From JACKOB01 sp024234575 (GTDB lineage Bacteria; Pseudomonadota; Gammaproteobacteria; Pseudomonadales; Oleiphilaceae), in the NCBI GenBank assembly GCA_051208035.1, contig JBPJFZ010000001.1, forward strand, positions 62,001 through 126,000: 64,000 nucleotides of DNA, written 5' to 3'. The translations under genes and the position numbers were made by a program. Positions 24,226 through 31,785 of the stretch are shown piece after piece. How positions within the stretch are numbered: position 1 is the stretch's first letter; every line of letters begins with the position of its first letter. The notes below the pieces were generated by a model, which worked only from the letters and a program-made list of their open reading frames with translations, was not told the DNA's origin and made no database searches.

Positions 24226-25378
24226 TATTAATACCGCGCTCAGCGCAATAGATACAAAGTTTAATGAATTTAAATCGCACGTTGAAACCCTGCAAAATCA
24301 AATAGACAGCATCGAGAGCCGGACAGGAGATCCGCGCCGCCCGAGGCAGGCAGACTCAAGCGCTCGCGCCGGTGGTGGCCAGCAAGTGTCTGATGCAGAA
24401 ACACGACAAAACGAGATTGAAGCAACCGCTCATTATCTGCGAACAGGCAGCAAGGCCGAGTTTGAAAGCCGTGGTTTGAGCATTACAGGCGATTCAGGCA
24501 CCAAGGGCGGTGCAATGGTAGTACCTGCACTGTCTAACGACATCGACCGGCTATTGACCGCATATAACCCAATACGGGCGAATTGTACCGTGGTCAATGT
24601 TGAGTCAAACAGCTATGAAAAGCTGGTTTCGACAGGCGGGACCGCGGCAGCGCGTAAGAAAGAATTGGACGCCAGAACGGAAACCACTGCACCGAATTTG
24701 TCAAAAGTGACTATTCCACTTTACGAATTGAGCGCCTACCCAATGACGACTAACGAGTTATTGAGTTCAAGCTCGTTTGATGTGACCGCATGGCTGACAA
24801 ATGAAGTCGCCGAGGCATTCAGCACCACGGAAAATGATGAGTTTATCAATGGTACTGGATCGACTGACGGACAGGCTAAAGGCATTTTGACCTATACCCA
24901 AGCCACCAACCCAGACAGCACGCGCACTTTTGGAGAGTTACAGTACACGCTGGCGGCATCGGCTACCGCGTTTACCGCTGACGAGCTAATCAGTGTTATC
25001 TACACGCTTGCACAGCCTTACCGGATGAATGCCAAGTGGTACATGAGCACCGAGGCAATCGAAGCGGCCCGCAAACTGAAAGACGGCAACGGCTCTTATA
25101 TCTGGCGCGATCCTATCGGAGAAGGTCAAACACCAATGCTAGGCGGTTTCCCTGTTGTCGAAGTATCGGCCCTGGAATCGCTGGCGATTGATAACGTCCC
25201 TGTAATCTTTGGCGACATGAAGAAGGCGTACCACATAGCCGACAATTTGCGCCATCGTTTCATGGTAACTGACCAAATCACAAAGCCAGGCTGGACGAAA
25301 GTATTTGTTGCTACGATGAGCGGCGGCGGTGTGGTTGACTCTAATGCAATTAAGCTGTTGAAGATGGCCGCAGCGTAA
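24218..25378 (+). CDS. HK97-family phage major capsid protein
   Basis: 386 residues, full length. N-terminal 60 residues are a predicted coiled coil (Phe-Asn-Glu-Phe-Lys-Ser-His-Val-Glu-Thr-Leu) like the scaffolding delta domain, then a linker, then the HK97 fold: Gly-Gly-Ala-Met-Val-Val-Pro (about 104), Tyr-Glu-Leu-Ser-Ala-Tyr-Pro-Met-Thr-Thr-Asn-Glu-Leu-Leu (about 170), Phe-Ile-Asn-Gly-Thr-Gly (about 210), and Gly-Gly-Phe-Pro-Val-Val (about 309). RBS GGAG precedes the ATG by 8 bases. No portal, terminase, decoration or connector gene follows, only a 61-aa gene, so the shell must be completed by helper-phage parts. Confidence 0.96.
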   Translation: MTDINTALSAIDTKFNEFKSHVETLQNQIDSIESRTGDPRRPRQADSSARAGGGQQVSDAETRQNEIEATAHYLRTGSKAEFESRGLSITGDSGTKGGAMVVPALSNDIDRLLTAYNPIRANCTVVNVESNSYEKLVSTGGTAAARKKELDARTETTAPNLSKVTIPLYELSAYPMTTNELLSSSSFDVTAWLTNEVAEAFSTTENDEFINGTGSTDGQAKGILTYTQATNPDSTRTFGELQYTLAASATAFTADELISVIYTLAQPYRMNAKWYMSTEAIEAARKLKDGNGSYIWRDPIGEGQTPMLGGFPVVEVSALESLAIDNVPVIFGDMKKAYHIADNLRHRFMVTDQITKPGWTKVFVATMSGGGVVDSNAIKLLKMAAA

Positions 25379-25465
25379 AACGAATCATTGTTCACGCAGT
25401 GATTAACTGCCCCGCATGGGGTGAGGATTAGTCGGTGAGTGCCTCATCATAGAAAAACCGCCGAC

Positions 25466-25522
25466 AGCCCGCAGGTCAGTTCTCAGAGCATCCTATATGC
25501 TCAGACCGTGGCGGGCTTTTTC
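25466..25522 (+). terminator. Rho-independent terminator after capsid gene
   Basis: AGCCCGC (25466-25472) pairs with GCGGGCT (25511-25517), followed by TTTTT. A second inner stem GAGCAT/ATGCTC lies in the loop, so this is a branched structure 88 bases after the capsid stop. Confidence 0.8.
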
Positions 25523-25545
25523 ATATCAGCAAGAGACTAACGCAG

Positions 25546-25731
25546 ATGAATAACCCCCAAACCATCGTATCAGATCAATTCAGGCTTACCCGAAGCGCGG
25601 CAGGCTGGCGACTCGATGAGTGGAGCCGTGGGCAATACTGGCGAACCGTATCAAACAGGGTGACGGATCGGCAAGCGGCGCATCTGATTAAGCACTTTAG
25701 CGGTAATTGCAGCCACAATACAGATAAATAG
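25546..25731 (+). CDS. Possible 61-aa element protein after the terminator
   Basis: 61 residues (Phe-Arg-Leu-Thr-Arg-Ser-Ala-Ala-Gly-Trp-Arg-Leu-Asp-Glu-Trp; Thr-Asp-Arg-Gln-Ala-Ala-His-Leu-Ile-Lys-His-Phe). Small, basic, no signal. A weak AAGAG is upstream. It lies beyond the capsid terminator and before the right att site, so it would need its own promoter. Not recognised; may be real, as the length is plausible and the composition is protein-like. Confidence 0.45.
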   Translation: MNNPQTIVSDQFRLTRSAAGWRLDEWSRGQYWRTVSNRVTDRQAAHLIKHFSGNCSHNTDK

Positions 25732-25851
25732 GATTGTTCTACAAGATTGCGGTATTGGGGTGGTTTAAGCGTATTTCGAGGGATTTTTTTAAGATAGGTA
25801 CGATGTTAGTTAAACTTGCCACACCCTTATAAGTCATTGTTTTATAAGGAT

Positions 25852-25868
25852 AAGTGGCGGTGAGCCAG
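25852..25868. repeat. attR, right copy of 17-bp att core
   Basis: Identical to 16811-16827 and overlapping the last 14 bases of the tRNA-Ser gene plus three bases beyond it. Insertion here leaves the tRNA sequence whole. Confidence 0.92.
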
Positions 25869-25945
25869 GGATTCGAACCCCGGGTAGGCTATTAACCTAC
25901 GGCGGTTTTCAAGACCGCTGCATTCAACCGCTCTGCCAGCTCACC
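25855..25945 (-). tRNA. tRNA-Ser: tRNA-Ser(TGA)
   Basis: 91 bases, long variable arm typical of tRNA-Ser. The acceptor arm pairs GGTGAGC with GCTCACC, the D-arm holds AGAGCGGTTGAATG, anticodon loop CTTGAAA gives anticodon TGA (25909-25911, minus strand), T-arm GGGGTTCGAATCCC, encoded CCA 3' end. The integrated element begins at its 3' end. Upstream (25946-26100) lies the yccA promoter region on the other strand. Confidence 0.97.
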
Positions 25946-26100
25946 GCTGTATAACTCACTGCCTTGCGACAGCGGGGTGCATATTACCGCAACCAAAATT
26001 GATGTCAACAATTAATTTAAAGTAATTCATTATCGGTTGTATTTGCCGCAGTAACCCTTATTATTAGCGGTAAAGCGAACTTCAATAAAGGATGTTTCAA

Positions 26101-26832
26101 ATGGCAAACGAAAAACTATCCAAATCTGACATTGAGTCAATGTTTAGAAACCAGGGAGGTGCTCAGTCGGTGGCAGGTGCCGCGACTATGGACGCTCGGA
26201 CGGTATCAGAACTTGATACAAGCAAAGTATTAAAGAACACCTATATGCTACTTGGCGCAACGTTGGCTTTCAGTGCTTTTATTGCCTTCCTGTCAATGTC
26301 GCTAAATGCACCGCACCCAGGACTGATAATTACACTAGTAGGTTTTTACGGCCTTTTGTTTGCGGTACACAAAACGCAGAATAGCGGCATGGGTATTGTA
26401 TTTACCTTCGCTCTAACTGGCTTTATGGGTTACACACTTGGTCCAATTATCAGCATGTTTGCTGGTGCAGGCGCTATGCACGTCGTCACTAACGCTCTTG
26501 GTATGACAGCACTGGTGTTTTTTGGCCTATCCGGCTACGCGCTGGTAAGCCGAAAAGATTTTAGCTTTTTATCTGGTGCCATCACCGCAGGATTTTTTGT
26601 TCTGCTCGGCGCGATGATTGTTGGTATGTTTACTGACATTGCTGGCTTACAGCTTACTATTTCCGCAGGTTTCGTATTATTTTCGTCGATGGTAATTCTT
26701 TACCAGACTAGCCAGATCATTCATGGTGGCGAGAGAAACTACGTACTGGCGACGGTAACCCTGTTCGTATCTATTTATAACTTGTTCTTAAGCCTTTTGA
26801 ATCTGTTGATGGCATTTTCTGGCGAAGATTGA
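26101..26832 (+). CDS. yccA: Bax inhibitor-1/YccA-family membrane protein
   Basis: 243 residues from ATG 26101 (AAAGGA eight bases upstream); the ATG at 26092 is too close to that site. Seven hydrophobic segments from about residue 48 to 238, with Gly-Phe-Met-Gly-Tyr-Thr-Leu-Gly-Pro and Gln-Thr-Ser-Gln-Ile-Ile-His-Gly-Gly-Glu, as in YccA, an FtsH-associated modulator in E. coli. Inner membrane. In many Gammaproteobacteria it sits beside tRNA-Ser and the tus genes, as here. A strong terminator follows. Confidence 0.93.
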   Translation: MANEKLSKSDIESMFRNQGGAQSVAGAATMDARTVSELDTSKVLKNTYMLLGATLAFSAFIAFLSMSLNAPHPGLIITLVGFYGLLFAVHKTQNSGMGIVFTFALTGFMGYTLGPIISMFAGAGAMHVVTNALGMTALVFFGLSGYALVSRKDFSFLSGAITAGFFVLLGAMIVGMFTDIAGLQLTISAGFVLFSSMVILYQTSQIIHGGERNYVLATVTLFVSIYNLFLSLLNLLMAFSGED

Positions 26833-26846
26833 TAACCACTTAAATC

Positions 26847-26877
26847 AAAACCCCAGACTGTGATCTGGGGTTTTTTA
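26847..26877 (+). terminator. Terminator of yccA
   Basis: AAAACCCCAGA (26847-26857) and TCTGGGGTTTT (26864-26874) form a perfect 11-bp hairpin with six T residues. Confidence 0.9.
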
Positions 26878-26893
26878 TTTCTGCGAATTACTC

Positions 26894-27280
26894 ATGATTT
26901 TTTCGATTATAGTAGCCTGTAGCTCACTCTCTCCCGGTGCAAGAAGTGCATTAAAGTTCATCAACTCTTCACTTAAGCTAGGACACACCATTCATCGAGT
27001 ATTCTTCTATCAAGATGGTGTTTTAAATGCTAATGCCCTGTCTGTTCTCCCACAAGACGAAATTGCACTAACGACTCAGTGGCAAAAATTGAGAGAACAA
27101 CATAACATCGAGCTTATTGTTTGTGTGGCTGCATCACTAAGAAGAGGCATCATTGATGACGCTGAAGCAAAACGCTATCAAAAAAACGTTGCGAATGTAA
27201 TTGATGGATTTGAATTAAGCGGATTAGGACAACTCGTCGATGCTACGTTAGTTAGTGATCGTGTGATTACTTTCAAGTAG
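26894..27280 (+). CDS. tusD: Sulfurtransferase complex subunit TusD
   Basis: 128 residues, DsrE fold. Opening Phe-Ser-Ile-Ile-Val and Val-Phe-Phe-Tyr-Gln-Asp-Gly-Val (about 34-41) are typical, and Cys in Ile-Val-Cys-Val-Ala-Ala-Ser-Leu-Arg-Arg-Gly (about 77) is the catalytic cysteine. TusBCD takes sulfur from TusA and passes it to TusE for 2-thiouridine at the tRNA wobble position. First of four adjacent tus genes. Confidence 0.95.
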   Translation: MIFSIIVACSSLSPGARSALKFINSSLKLGHTIHRVFFYQDGVLNANALSVLPQDEIALTTQWQKLREQHNIELIVCVAASLRRGIIDDAEAKRYQKNVANVIDGFELSGLGQLVDATLVSDRVITFK

Positions 27281-27326
27281 CCACATTTTAAATGACATTA
27301 CCCAAGCATCTTTATAGATAAAGAAT

Positions 27327-27692
27327 ATGATGCAACACGAGACTAAAAACATACTTTTCTGGTTTAAAACATCACCATTCGACGGTATTACTTTTCGTGA
27401 AGGTCTCGATGCGGCATTGTCGTTTGCAGCATTTGATCAAAAAGTAACATTGTACTTTGACGCTAATGCGCTGCCCGCACTTTATACAAACATCAATCCA
27501 GTGATGATTGGACAAAAAGACATATCAAAAAACCTTAAAGCGCTGCCTATGTATGACATTAACACTATATTTTTTAATCCCGACTCATACGAGGCCGCTC
27601 ACAAAATGGGAATTGAACTAATTGCAAGCGCATTCCCACGCTCAGTGACGGAAATGGCTTTATCCGACTTTCATCAAACCTTTGTCTACTAA
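27327..27692 (+). CDS. tusC: Sulfurtransferase complex subunit TusC
   Basis: 121 residues, DsrF type. Lys-Thr-Ser-Pro-Phe near residue 14 and Glu-Gly-Leu-Asp-Ala-Ala-Leu-Ser-Phe-Ala-Ala-Phe-Asp-Gln (about 25-38) are characteristic. It has no Cys at the DsrE active position, as usual for TusC. Start could be either of two adjacent ATGs. Confidence 0.93.
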   Translation: MMQHETKNILFWFKTSPFDGITFREGLDAALSFAAFDQKVTLYFDANALPALYTNINPVMIGQKDISKNLKALPMYDINTIFFNPDSYEAAHKMGIELIASAFPRSVTEMALSDFHQTFVY

Positions 27693-27694
27693 GT

Positions 27695-27976
27695 ATGATT
27701 TTAAATATAATCACAAAAAATGATCCTGCTTGCTTGTTATCGCTTGTCTCCTTAAAAGACGGCAGAAATCATTCTATCCTTTTGCTTACAGAAGGAGTTT
27801 TTTTGCTGCAGCATGACTATTTTTTTGATAACAGGACTGTCAACCCGGTTTACTTTATATCCGAAGATGCTGCAGCGCGCGGAATAAACACACCAGAGTC
27901 TAATACGTCTACCCCTATCGACTACAATGGTTTTGTTGACCTCGTCACCAAACACCAACAAGTGGTGACCTGGTAA
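27695..27976 (+). CDS. tusB: Sulfurtransferase complex subunit TusB
   Basis: 93 residues, DsrH type, with Asp-Gly/Leu-Leu-Thr-Glu-Gly-Val-Phe (about 30-37) and a C-terminal Trp, as in TusB. Two bases after tusC. Its only Cys is near residue 9. Part of the TusBCD hexamer. Confidence 0.9.
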   Translation: MILNIITKNDPACLLSLVSLKDGRNHSILLLTEGVFLLQHDYFFDNRTVNPVYFISEDAAARGINTPESNTSTPIDYNGFVDLVTKHQQVVTW

Positions 27977-27981
27977 TCTTA

Positions 27982-28305
27982 ATGACTAATCACTCACCTT
28001 GCCAATTTGATAACGAAGGCTTTCTCCTTGATCACAACAGCTGGACAGAGGCGTTGGCCAAGGAAATAGCGCTATCATCCGGAATAGTATTAAACACCGA
28101 TCACTGGGAAATTATTCACCTTGCTCGTGAATATTACGCCGAATTCGACCTCTCTCCAGTAAATAGAACTTTGGTAAAGTATGTAAAGACAAAGCTAGGC
28201 GCAGATAAAGGTAACAGCATTTATTTAAACAGTCTTTTTTCAGGGTCGCCTGCAAAGCTCGCCTCAAAAATAGCCGGTTTACCCAAACCAACGAATTGCC
28301 TCTAA
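27982..28305 (+). CDS. tusE: Sulfur relay protein TusE (DsrC family)
   Basis: 107 residues. Asp-Asn-Glu-Gly-Phe-Leu-Leu-Asp near residue 10, His-Trp-Glu-Ile-Ile (about 45-49), and C-terminal Gly-Leu-Pro-Lys-Pro-Thr-Asn-Cys-Leu with the conserved penultimate Cys that carries the persulfide to MnmA. Only this one Cys-arm cysteine is near the end, matching TusE rather than dissimilatory DsrC, which has two. Confidence 0.94.
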   Translation: MTNHSPCQFDNEGFLLDHNSWTEALAKEIALSSGIVLNTDHWEIIHLAREYYAEFDLSPVNRTLVKYVKTKLGADKGNSIYLNSLFSGSPAKLASKIAGLPKPTNCL

Positions 28306-28351
28306 AAGGGCACCTAAGTAGAATCTAACAATCAGTTGACATAGGCCCAGA

Positions 28352-29353
28352 ATGACATCCGAAAGAACATATGAAGAACACCCATTTGCACAATACGTTC
28401 GCATCTTAGGTAAAGGCAAAAAGGGCAGCAGATCCCTCACACTTGAGGAAGCAGAATGTGCCATGGGCATGATTCTGGATGAACAGGTAGAGCCTGAGCA
28501 ACTTGGTGCATTTTTAATGCTGCTTCGTGTCAAAGAAGAAACCGGAGAAGAACTGGCGGGCTTTGTTAAAGCGGTAAAGCACAGAATTCAAGCGCCAGAA
28601 GGTATGCATGCCGACCTGGACTGGTCGTCCTATGCAGGAAAAAGAAGGCATTTGCCGTGGTTTTTATTATCAATATTCCTGCTTGCTGAAAACAAGCATC
28701 GGGTATTTATACATGGAGCATCGGGACACACAGCTGACCGCATCTATACAGACGATGTGCTAAATGATCTAGGTTTCTCTTCTGCCACAAATTGGCAGGC
28801 AGCAAAAAGCCAGTTGGAAGCACAAGCATTTACTTTTATGCCTCTTGCGCACATCAACAAAAAGCTAGACAGTCTAATAAACCTGAGACCTATCATGGGG
28901 CTCAGATCACCAGTGCATTCACTCGCCCGGTTAATCAACCCACTCAATGCAAAAACGGTATTACAGGGAATATTCCACCCTCCCTATAGCCAATTACACC
29001 AGGATGCCGGAAAGCTGCTTGCTTACGACTATTTATCGGTTATTAAAGGTGAAGGAGGTGAAATTGAGCGAAATCCGGACAACGAGCTCACGGCACGCAC
29101 GGTAACGAAAGATGGCCTTTACGATGAGGTTTGGCCTGCTCTGTTTGCCCGCCGACATGTTAAGGGGACAGACCTTTCTGCAAGTTACTTAAGCAAAGTA
29201 TGGCAAGGAAAAGAAAACGACGAGTACGGCCAGGCAGCAACTACATCAACACTAGCGCTTGCACTTAAAAGCCTTGGTACTGCAAAGACTCAGGATGAGG
29301 CAATTGATCTGGCGAATACCTACTGGTCAAACCGCAACAAAACCTTTATTTAA
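28352..29353 (+). CDS. TrpD2/YbiB-like glycosyl transferase family protein
   Basis: 333 residues resembling anthranilate phosphoribosyltransferase in the N-terminal helical domain (Leu-Thr-Leu-Glu-Glu-Ala-Glu-Cys-Ala-Met-Gly-Met-Ile-Leu) and the nucleoside/anthranilate half, but without a tidy PRPP glycine loop (here His-Gly-Ala-Ser-Gly-His-Thr). YbiB-type proteins bind nucleic acids rather than making tryptophan. A member after tusE is common in this group. Function not established here. Confidence 0.85.
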   Translation: MTSERTYEEHPFAQYVRILGKGKKGSRSLTLEEAECAMGMILDEQVEPEQLGAFLMLLRVKEETGEELAGFVKAVKHRIQAPEGMHADLDWSSYAGKRRHLPWFLLSIFLLAENKHRVFIHGASGHTADRIYTDDVLNDLGFSSATNWQAAKSQLEAQAFTFMPLAHINKKLDSLINLRPIMGLRSPVHSLARLINPLNAKTVLQGIFHPPYSQLHQDAGKLLAYDYLSVIKGEGGEIERNPDNELTARTVTKDGLYDEVWPALFARRHVKGTDLSASYLSKVWQGKENDEYGQAATTSTLALALKSLGTAKTQDEAIDLANTYWSNRNKTFI

Positions 29354-29360
29354 TAACGAC

Positions 29361-29391
29361 AAAAAAGCCGGCAAATTGCCGGCATTTTTAT
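29361..29391. terminator. Bidirectional terminator between TrpD2-like gene and asd
   Basis: GCCGGC...GCCGGC hairpin flanked by six A residues on the left and T-rich sequence on the right, so it can stop transcription from both sides. Confidence 0.88.
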
Positions 29392-29409
29392 ATTTTTCCT
29401 TTCAAATGA

Positions 29410-30522
29410 TCACTGCTCTAAAAGGATTCTTAACATTCTTCTCAAAGGCTCTGCAGCACCCCATAGCAGCTGATCTCCCACTGTAAATGCAGAAACGTAC
29501 TCGCCGCCCATTGCCAGTTTTCTGATTCTACCCACAGGGATATCAAGCTTCCCGGTCACAGCGGCCGGTGAGAGCGCCTTAACCGTATCGGGCTTATTGT
29601 TGGGGATAACTTTTACCCAATCATTAGCTGCGGCAATAATAGACTCAATTTCACTGATTGGCAGATCTTTCTTCAGCTTTATCGTTAACGCCTGGCTATG
29701 ACAGCGCATTGCGCCAATACGCACACAAATGCCATCGACAGGAATAGGTTTGTTCGTATTGCCTAGGATTTTGTTAGTTTCGACTTGTGCCTTCCATTCT
29801 TCCCTGCTTTGACCATTTTCTAACTGACTGTCTATCCAAGGAATCAAACTTCCAGCTAGTGGTGCGCCGAAATTCTCAGTCGGGAACGCGTCTGAAGAAA
29901 TAGTCTCAGCTACCTTTTTATCAATTTCAAGAATTGCCGAGGCGGGATCAGCCAACAAATCTGCTACCGACTCATTCACAACTCCCATCTGGCTGATAAG
30001 TTCGCGCATATTCTTGGCGCCTGCACCAGAAGCAGCCTGATACGTCATGGGAGCAACCCACTCTACAAGGCCCTTTTCAAATAGCCCGCCGAGGGCCATT
30101 AACATTAAACTGACCGTGCAATTACCACCTACGAAATCTTTAATACCATCTCGCAACGCCTGATCGATAACTTTTCGGTTAACAGGGTCGAGGATAATGA
30201 CTGATTTCTCTTCCATTCTTAAGGAAGAAGCCGCATCGATCCAGTAACCATTCCAACCAGCCGCTCTTAATTTCGGAAATACAGCCTTGGTGTAGTCTCC
30301 GCCCTGACAGGTAATAATAATGTCCATCGCAGCAAGAGACTCAATGCTCTCTGCATCTTTTAATACGGTACTTGTACCTGCGAAATCCGGACCTGCCTCA
30401 CCTGCCTGAGATGTTGAAAAGAAAACGGGTTCAATTAAAGCGAAATCATTTTCTTCTTGCATACGCTGCATCAGCACAGAACCTACCATGCCACGCCAAC
30501 CGACTAAACCTACCTTTTTCAT
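29410..30522 (-). CDS. asd: Aspartate-semialdehyde dehydrogenase
   Basis: 370 residues from ATG 30522; a TTG at 30531 is not needed. Gly-Trp-Arg-Gly-Met-Val-Gly-Ser (residues 7-14) binds NADP, catalytic Cys is in Gly-Gly-Asn-Cys-Thr-Val-Ser (about 136), and Ala-Ser-Gly-Ala-Gly-Ala-Lys-Asn-Met (about 165) follows. Length and motifs fit the gammaproteobacterial Asd. Converts aspartyl phosphate to the semialdehyde for Lys, Thr and Met. Downstream of leuB, a common neighbour. Confidence 0.97.
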   Translation of the reverse strand: MKKVGLVGWRGMVGSVLMQRMQEENDFALIEPVFFSTSQAGEAGPDFAGTSTVLKDAESIESLAAMDIIITCQGGDYTKAVFPKLRAAGWNGYWIDAASSLRMEEKSVIILDPVNRKVIDQALRDGIKDFVGGNCTVSLMLMALGGLFEKGLVEWVAPMTYQAASGAGAKNMRELISQMGVVNESVADLLADPASAILEIDKKVAETISSDAFPTENFGAPLAGSLIPWIDSQLENGQSREEWKAQVETNKILGNTNKPIPVDGICVRIGAMRCHSQALTIKLKKDLPISEIESIIAAANDWVKVIPNNKPDTVKALSPAAVTGKLDIPVGRIRKLAMGGEYVSAFTVGDQLLWGAAEPLRRMLRILLEQ

Positions 30523-30580
30523 TGAAATCAACCATGCGACTAATTAATAGAAAGCCCGTGAAACGGACTGAATACATCAT

Positions 30581-30613
30581 AACAAAGTTGGGTGTTTCAG
30601 TCCCAACTTTGTT
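30581..30613 (+). terminator. Hairpin between leuB and asd
   Basis: AACAAAGTTGGG (30581-30592) pairs perfectly with CCCAACTTTGTT (30602-30613), 12 bp, then CTTTTTTT on the plus strand. The flanking genes read minus, so the U-run is on the wrong side for leuB; it may block reverse transcription or act as a weak minus-strand attenuator. Confidence 0.75.
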
Positions 30614-30663
30614 CTTTTTTTGCCCATATTTAACATTCCCGATAAATACCGGCAACAAGGCTA

Positions 30664-31746
30664 TTAGATATTGTCGAGCGCTTTGATAACCGCATCGCCC
30701 ATTTCGACCGTTCCTACTTTATTCAGACCGTCAGAATAGATATCAGGGGTTCTGAAGCCTTGATCAAGCACAAGACTAACCGCTTTTTCTATACGCTCTG
30801 CCGCCTCAGGCTTTTCGAGGCTATAACGCAACATCATCGCCACCGAGAGTATTGTTGCCAATGGGTTTGCAACCCCCTTGCCTGCGATATCTGGCGCACT
30901 GCCATGACAAGGTTCGTACATTCCTTTGCCATTGATATCTAAAGATGCAGATGGCAGCATGCCAATTGACCCAGTCAGCATCGCGGCGGCATCCGAGAGG
31001 ATATCGCCAAACATATTACCCGTGACGATGACATCAAATTGCTTCGGTGCCCTCACCAGCTGCATTGCCGCGTTGTCGACATACATATGGCTCAACTCAA
31101 CATCTGGATAATCTTTTGCCATATCATCCATAATTTCGCGCCATAGTACTGTCACTTCAAGCACGTTGGCCTTATCTACCGAGCAAAGTTTTTTGCCTCT
31201 CTTTTGCGCTGCCTCGAATGCGACTTTACCAATACGACGAATCTCGGTTTCGTTATAGACGTACGTGTTGTAGCCTTCGCGCTCGCCATTTTCGAGCACA
31301 CGAATACCACGCGGTTTACCAAAATAAATACCGCCGGTAAGTTCCCGCACAATAAGAATATCCAAACCAGACACAACCTCAGGCTTCAAGGTCGATGCAC
31401 TGGCAAGCTGCGGATACAATATTGCTGGTCGTAAATTCCCAAACAGTTGCATCTCTGATCGCAGACCTAACAATCCTTTTTCAGGGCGAATGGCCATATC
31501 GATTTTATCCCACTTAGGCCCGCCTACCGCACCAAGCAGAATCGCATCAGCCTTTTTTGCCGCAGCAAGCGTTACATCAGGCAGTGGTACCCCTGTTGCG
31601 TCAATCGCTGCACCACCCACTAAAGCCGACGAAAGCGTAAGATCTAAAGACAAATCTTTATTAAGCTTTTCAAGTACACGTTGGGCTTGCGTCACGATTT
31701 CCGGGCCAATGCCATCTCCGGGCAACATCAGAATATTCTTCGACAT
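30664..31746 (-). CDS. leuB: 3-isopropylmalate dehydrogenase
   Basis: 360 residues. Leu-Pro-Gly-Asp-Gly-Ile-Gly-Pro-Glu (7-15), Gly-Ala-Val-Gly-Gly-Pro-Lys-Trp (about 73-80), Arg-Glu-Leu-Thr-Gly-Gly-Ile-Tyr-Phe-Gly (about 136-145), metal site Asp-Val-Ile-Val-Thr-x-Asn-x-Phe-Gly-Asp-Ile-Leu-Ser-Asp. NAD-dependent oxidative decarboxylation in leucine synthesis. 40 bases after leuD. Confidence 0.98.
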   Translation of the reverse strand: MSKNILMLPGDGIGPEIVTQAQRVLEKLNKDLSLDLTLSSALVGGAAIDATGVPLPDVTLAAAKKADAILLGAVGGPKWDKIDMAIRPEKGLLGLRSEMQLFGNLRPAILYPQLASASTLKPEVVSGLDILIVRELTGGIYFGKPRGIRVLENGEREGYNTYVYNETEIRRIGKVAFEAAQKRGKKLCSVDKANVLEVTVLWREIMDDMAKDYPDVELSHMYVDNAAMQLVRAPKQFDVIVTGNMFGDILSDAAAMLTGSIGMLPSASLDINGKGMYEPCHGSAPDIAGKGVANPLATILSVAMMLRYSLEKPEAAERIEKAVSLVLDQGFRTPDIYSDGLNKVGTVEMGDAVIKALDNI

Positions 31747-31785
31747 ATCTTTTCCTTAACATTATTCAAAAGAGTTACAGGTAAC

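Larger units (their letters stand above)
16811..25868. mobile_element. Integrated phage satellite of about 9.04 kb in tRNA-Ser
   Basis: Bounded by an exact 17-bp repeat, AAGTGGCGGTGAGCCAG, at 16811-16827 and 25852-25868; the right copy is the 3' end of an intact tRNA-Ser(TGA) gene. Content, all on the plus strand: P4-type tyrosine integrase, 98-aa unknown, 241-aa unknown with HTH-like start, AlpA-type regulator, 182-aa unknown, primase-helicase-like protein, iteron array, 63-aa unknown, HK97 prohead protease, HK97 major capsid protein, 61-aa unknown. No terminase, portal, connector, tail, lysis or transposase gene is visible, so it is not a full prophage. The int-AlpA-primase core is typical of P4-like satellites and PICIs. 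The capsid pair is a reduced version of what capsid-forming PICIs carry. Confidence 0.9.

Noticed and set aside
23369..25378. Complete prophage
   Set aside because: Only protease and capsid are present; no terminase, portal, tail or lysis genes, and the element is about 9 kb.
30581..30613. Ordinary terminator of leuB
   Set aside because: The stem is strong but the U-run is on the plus strand, opposite to leuB; kept only as a hairpin with uncertain role.
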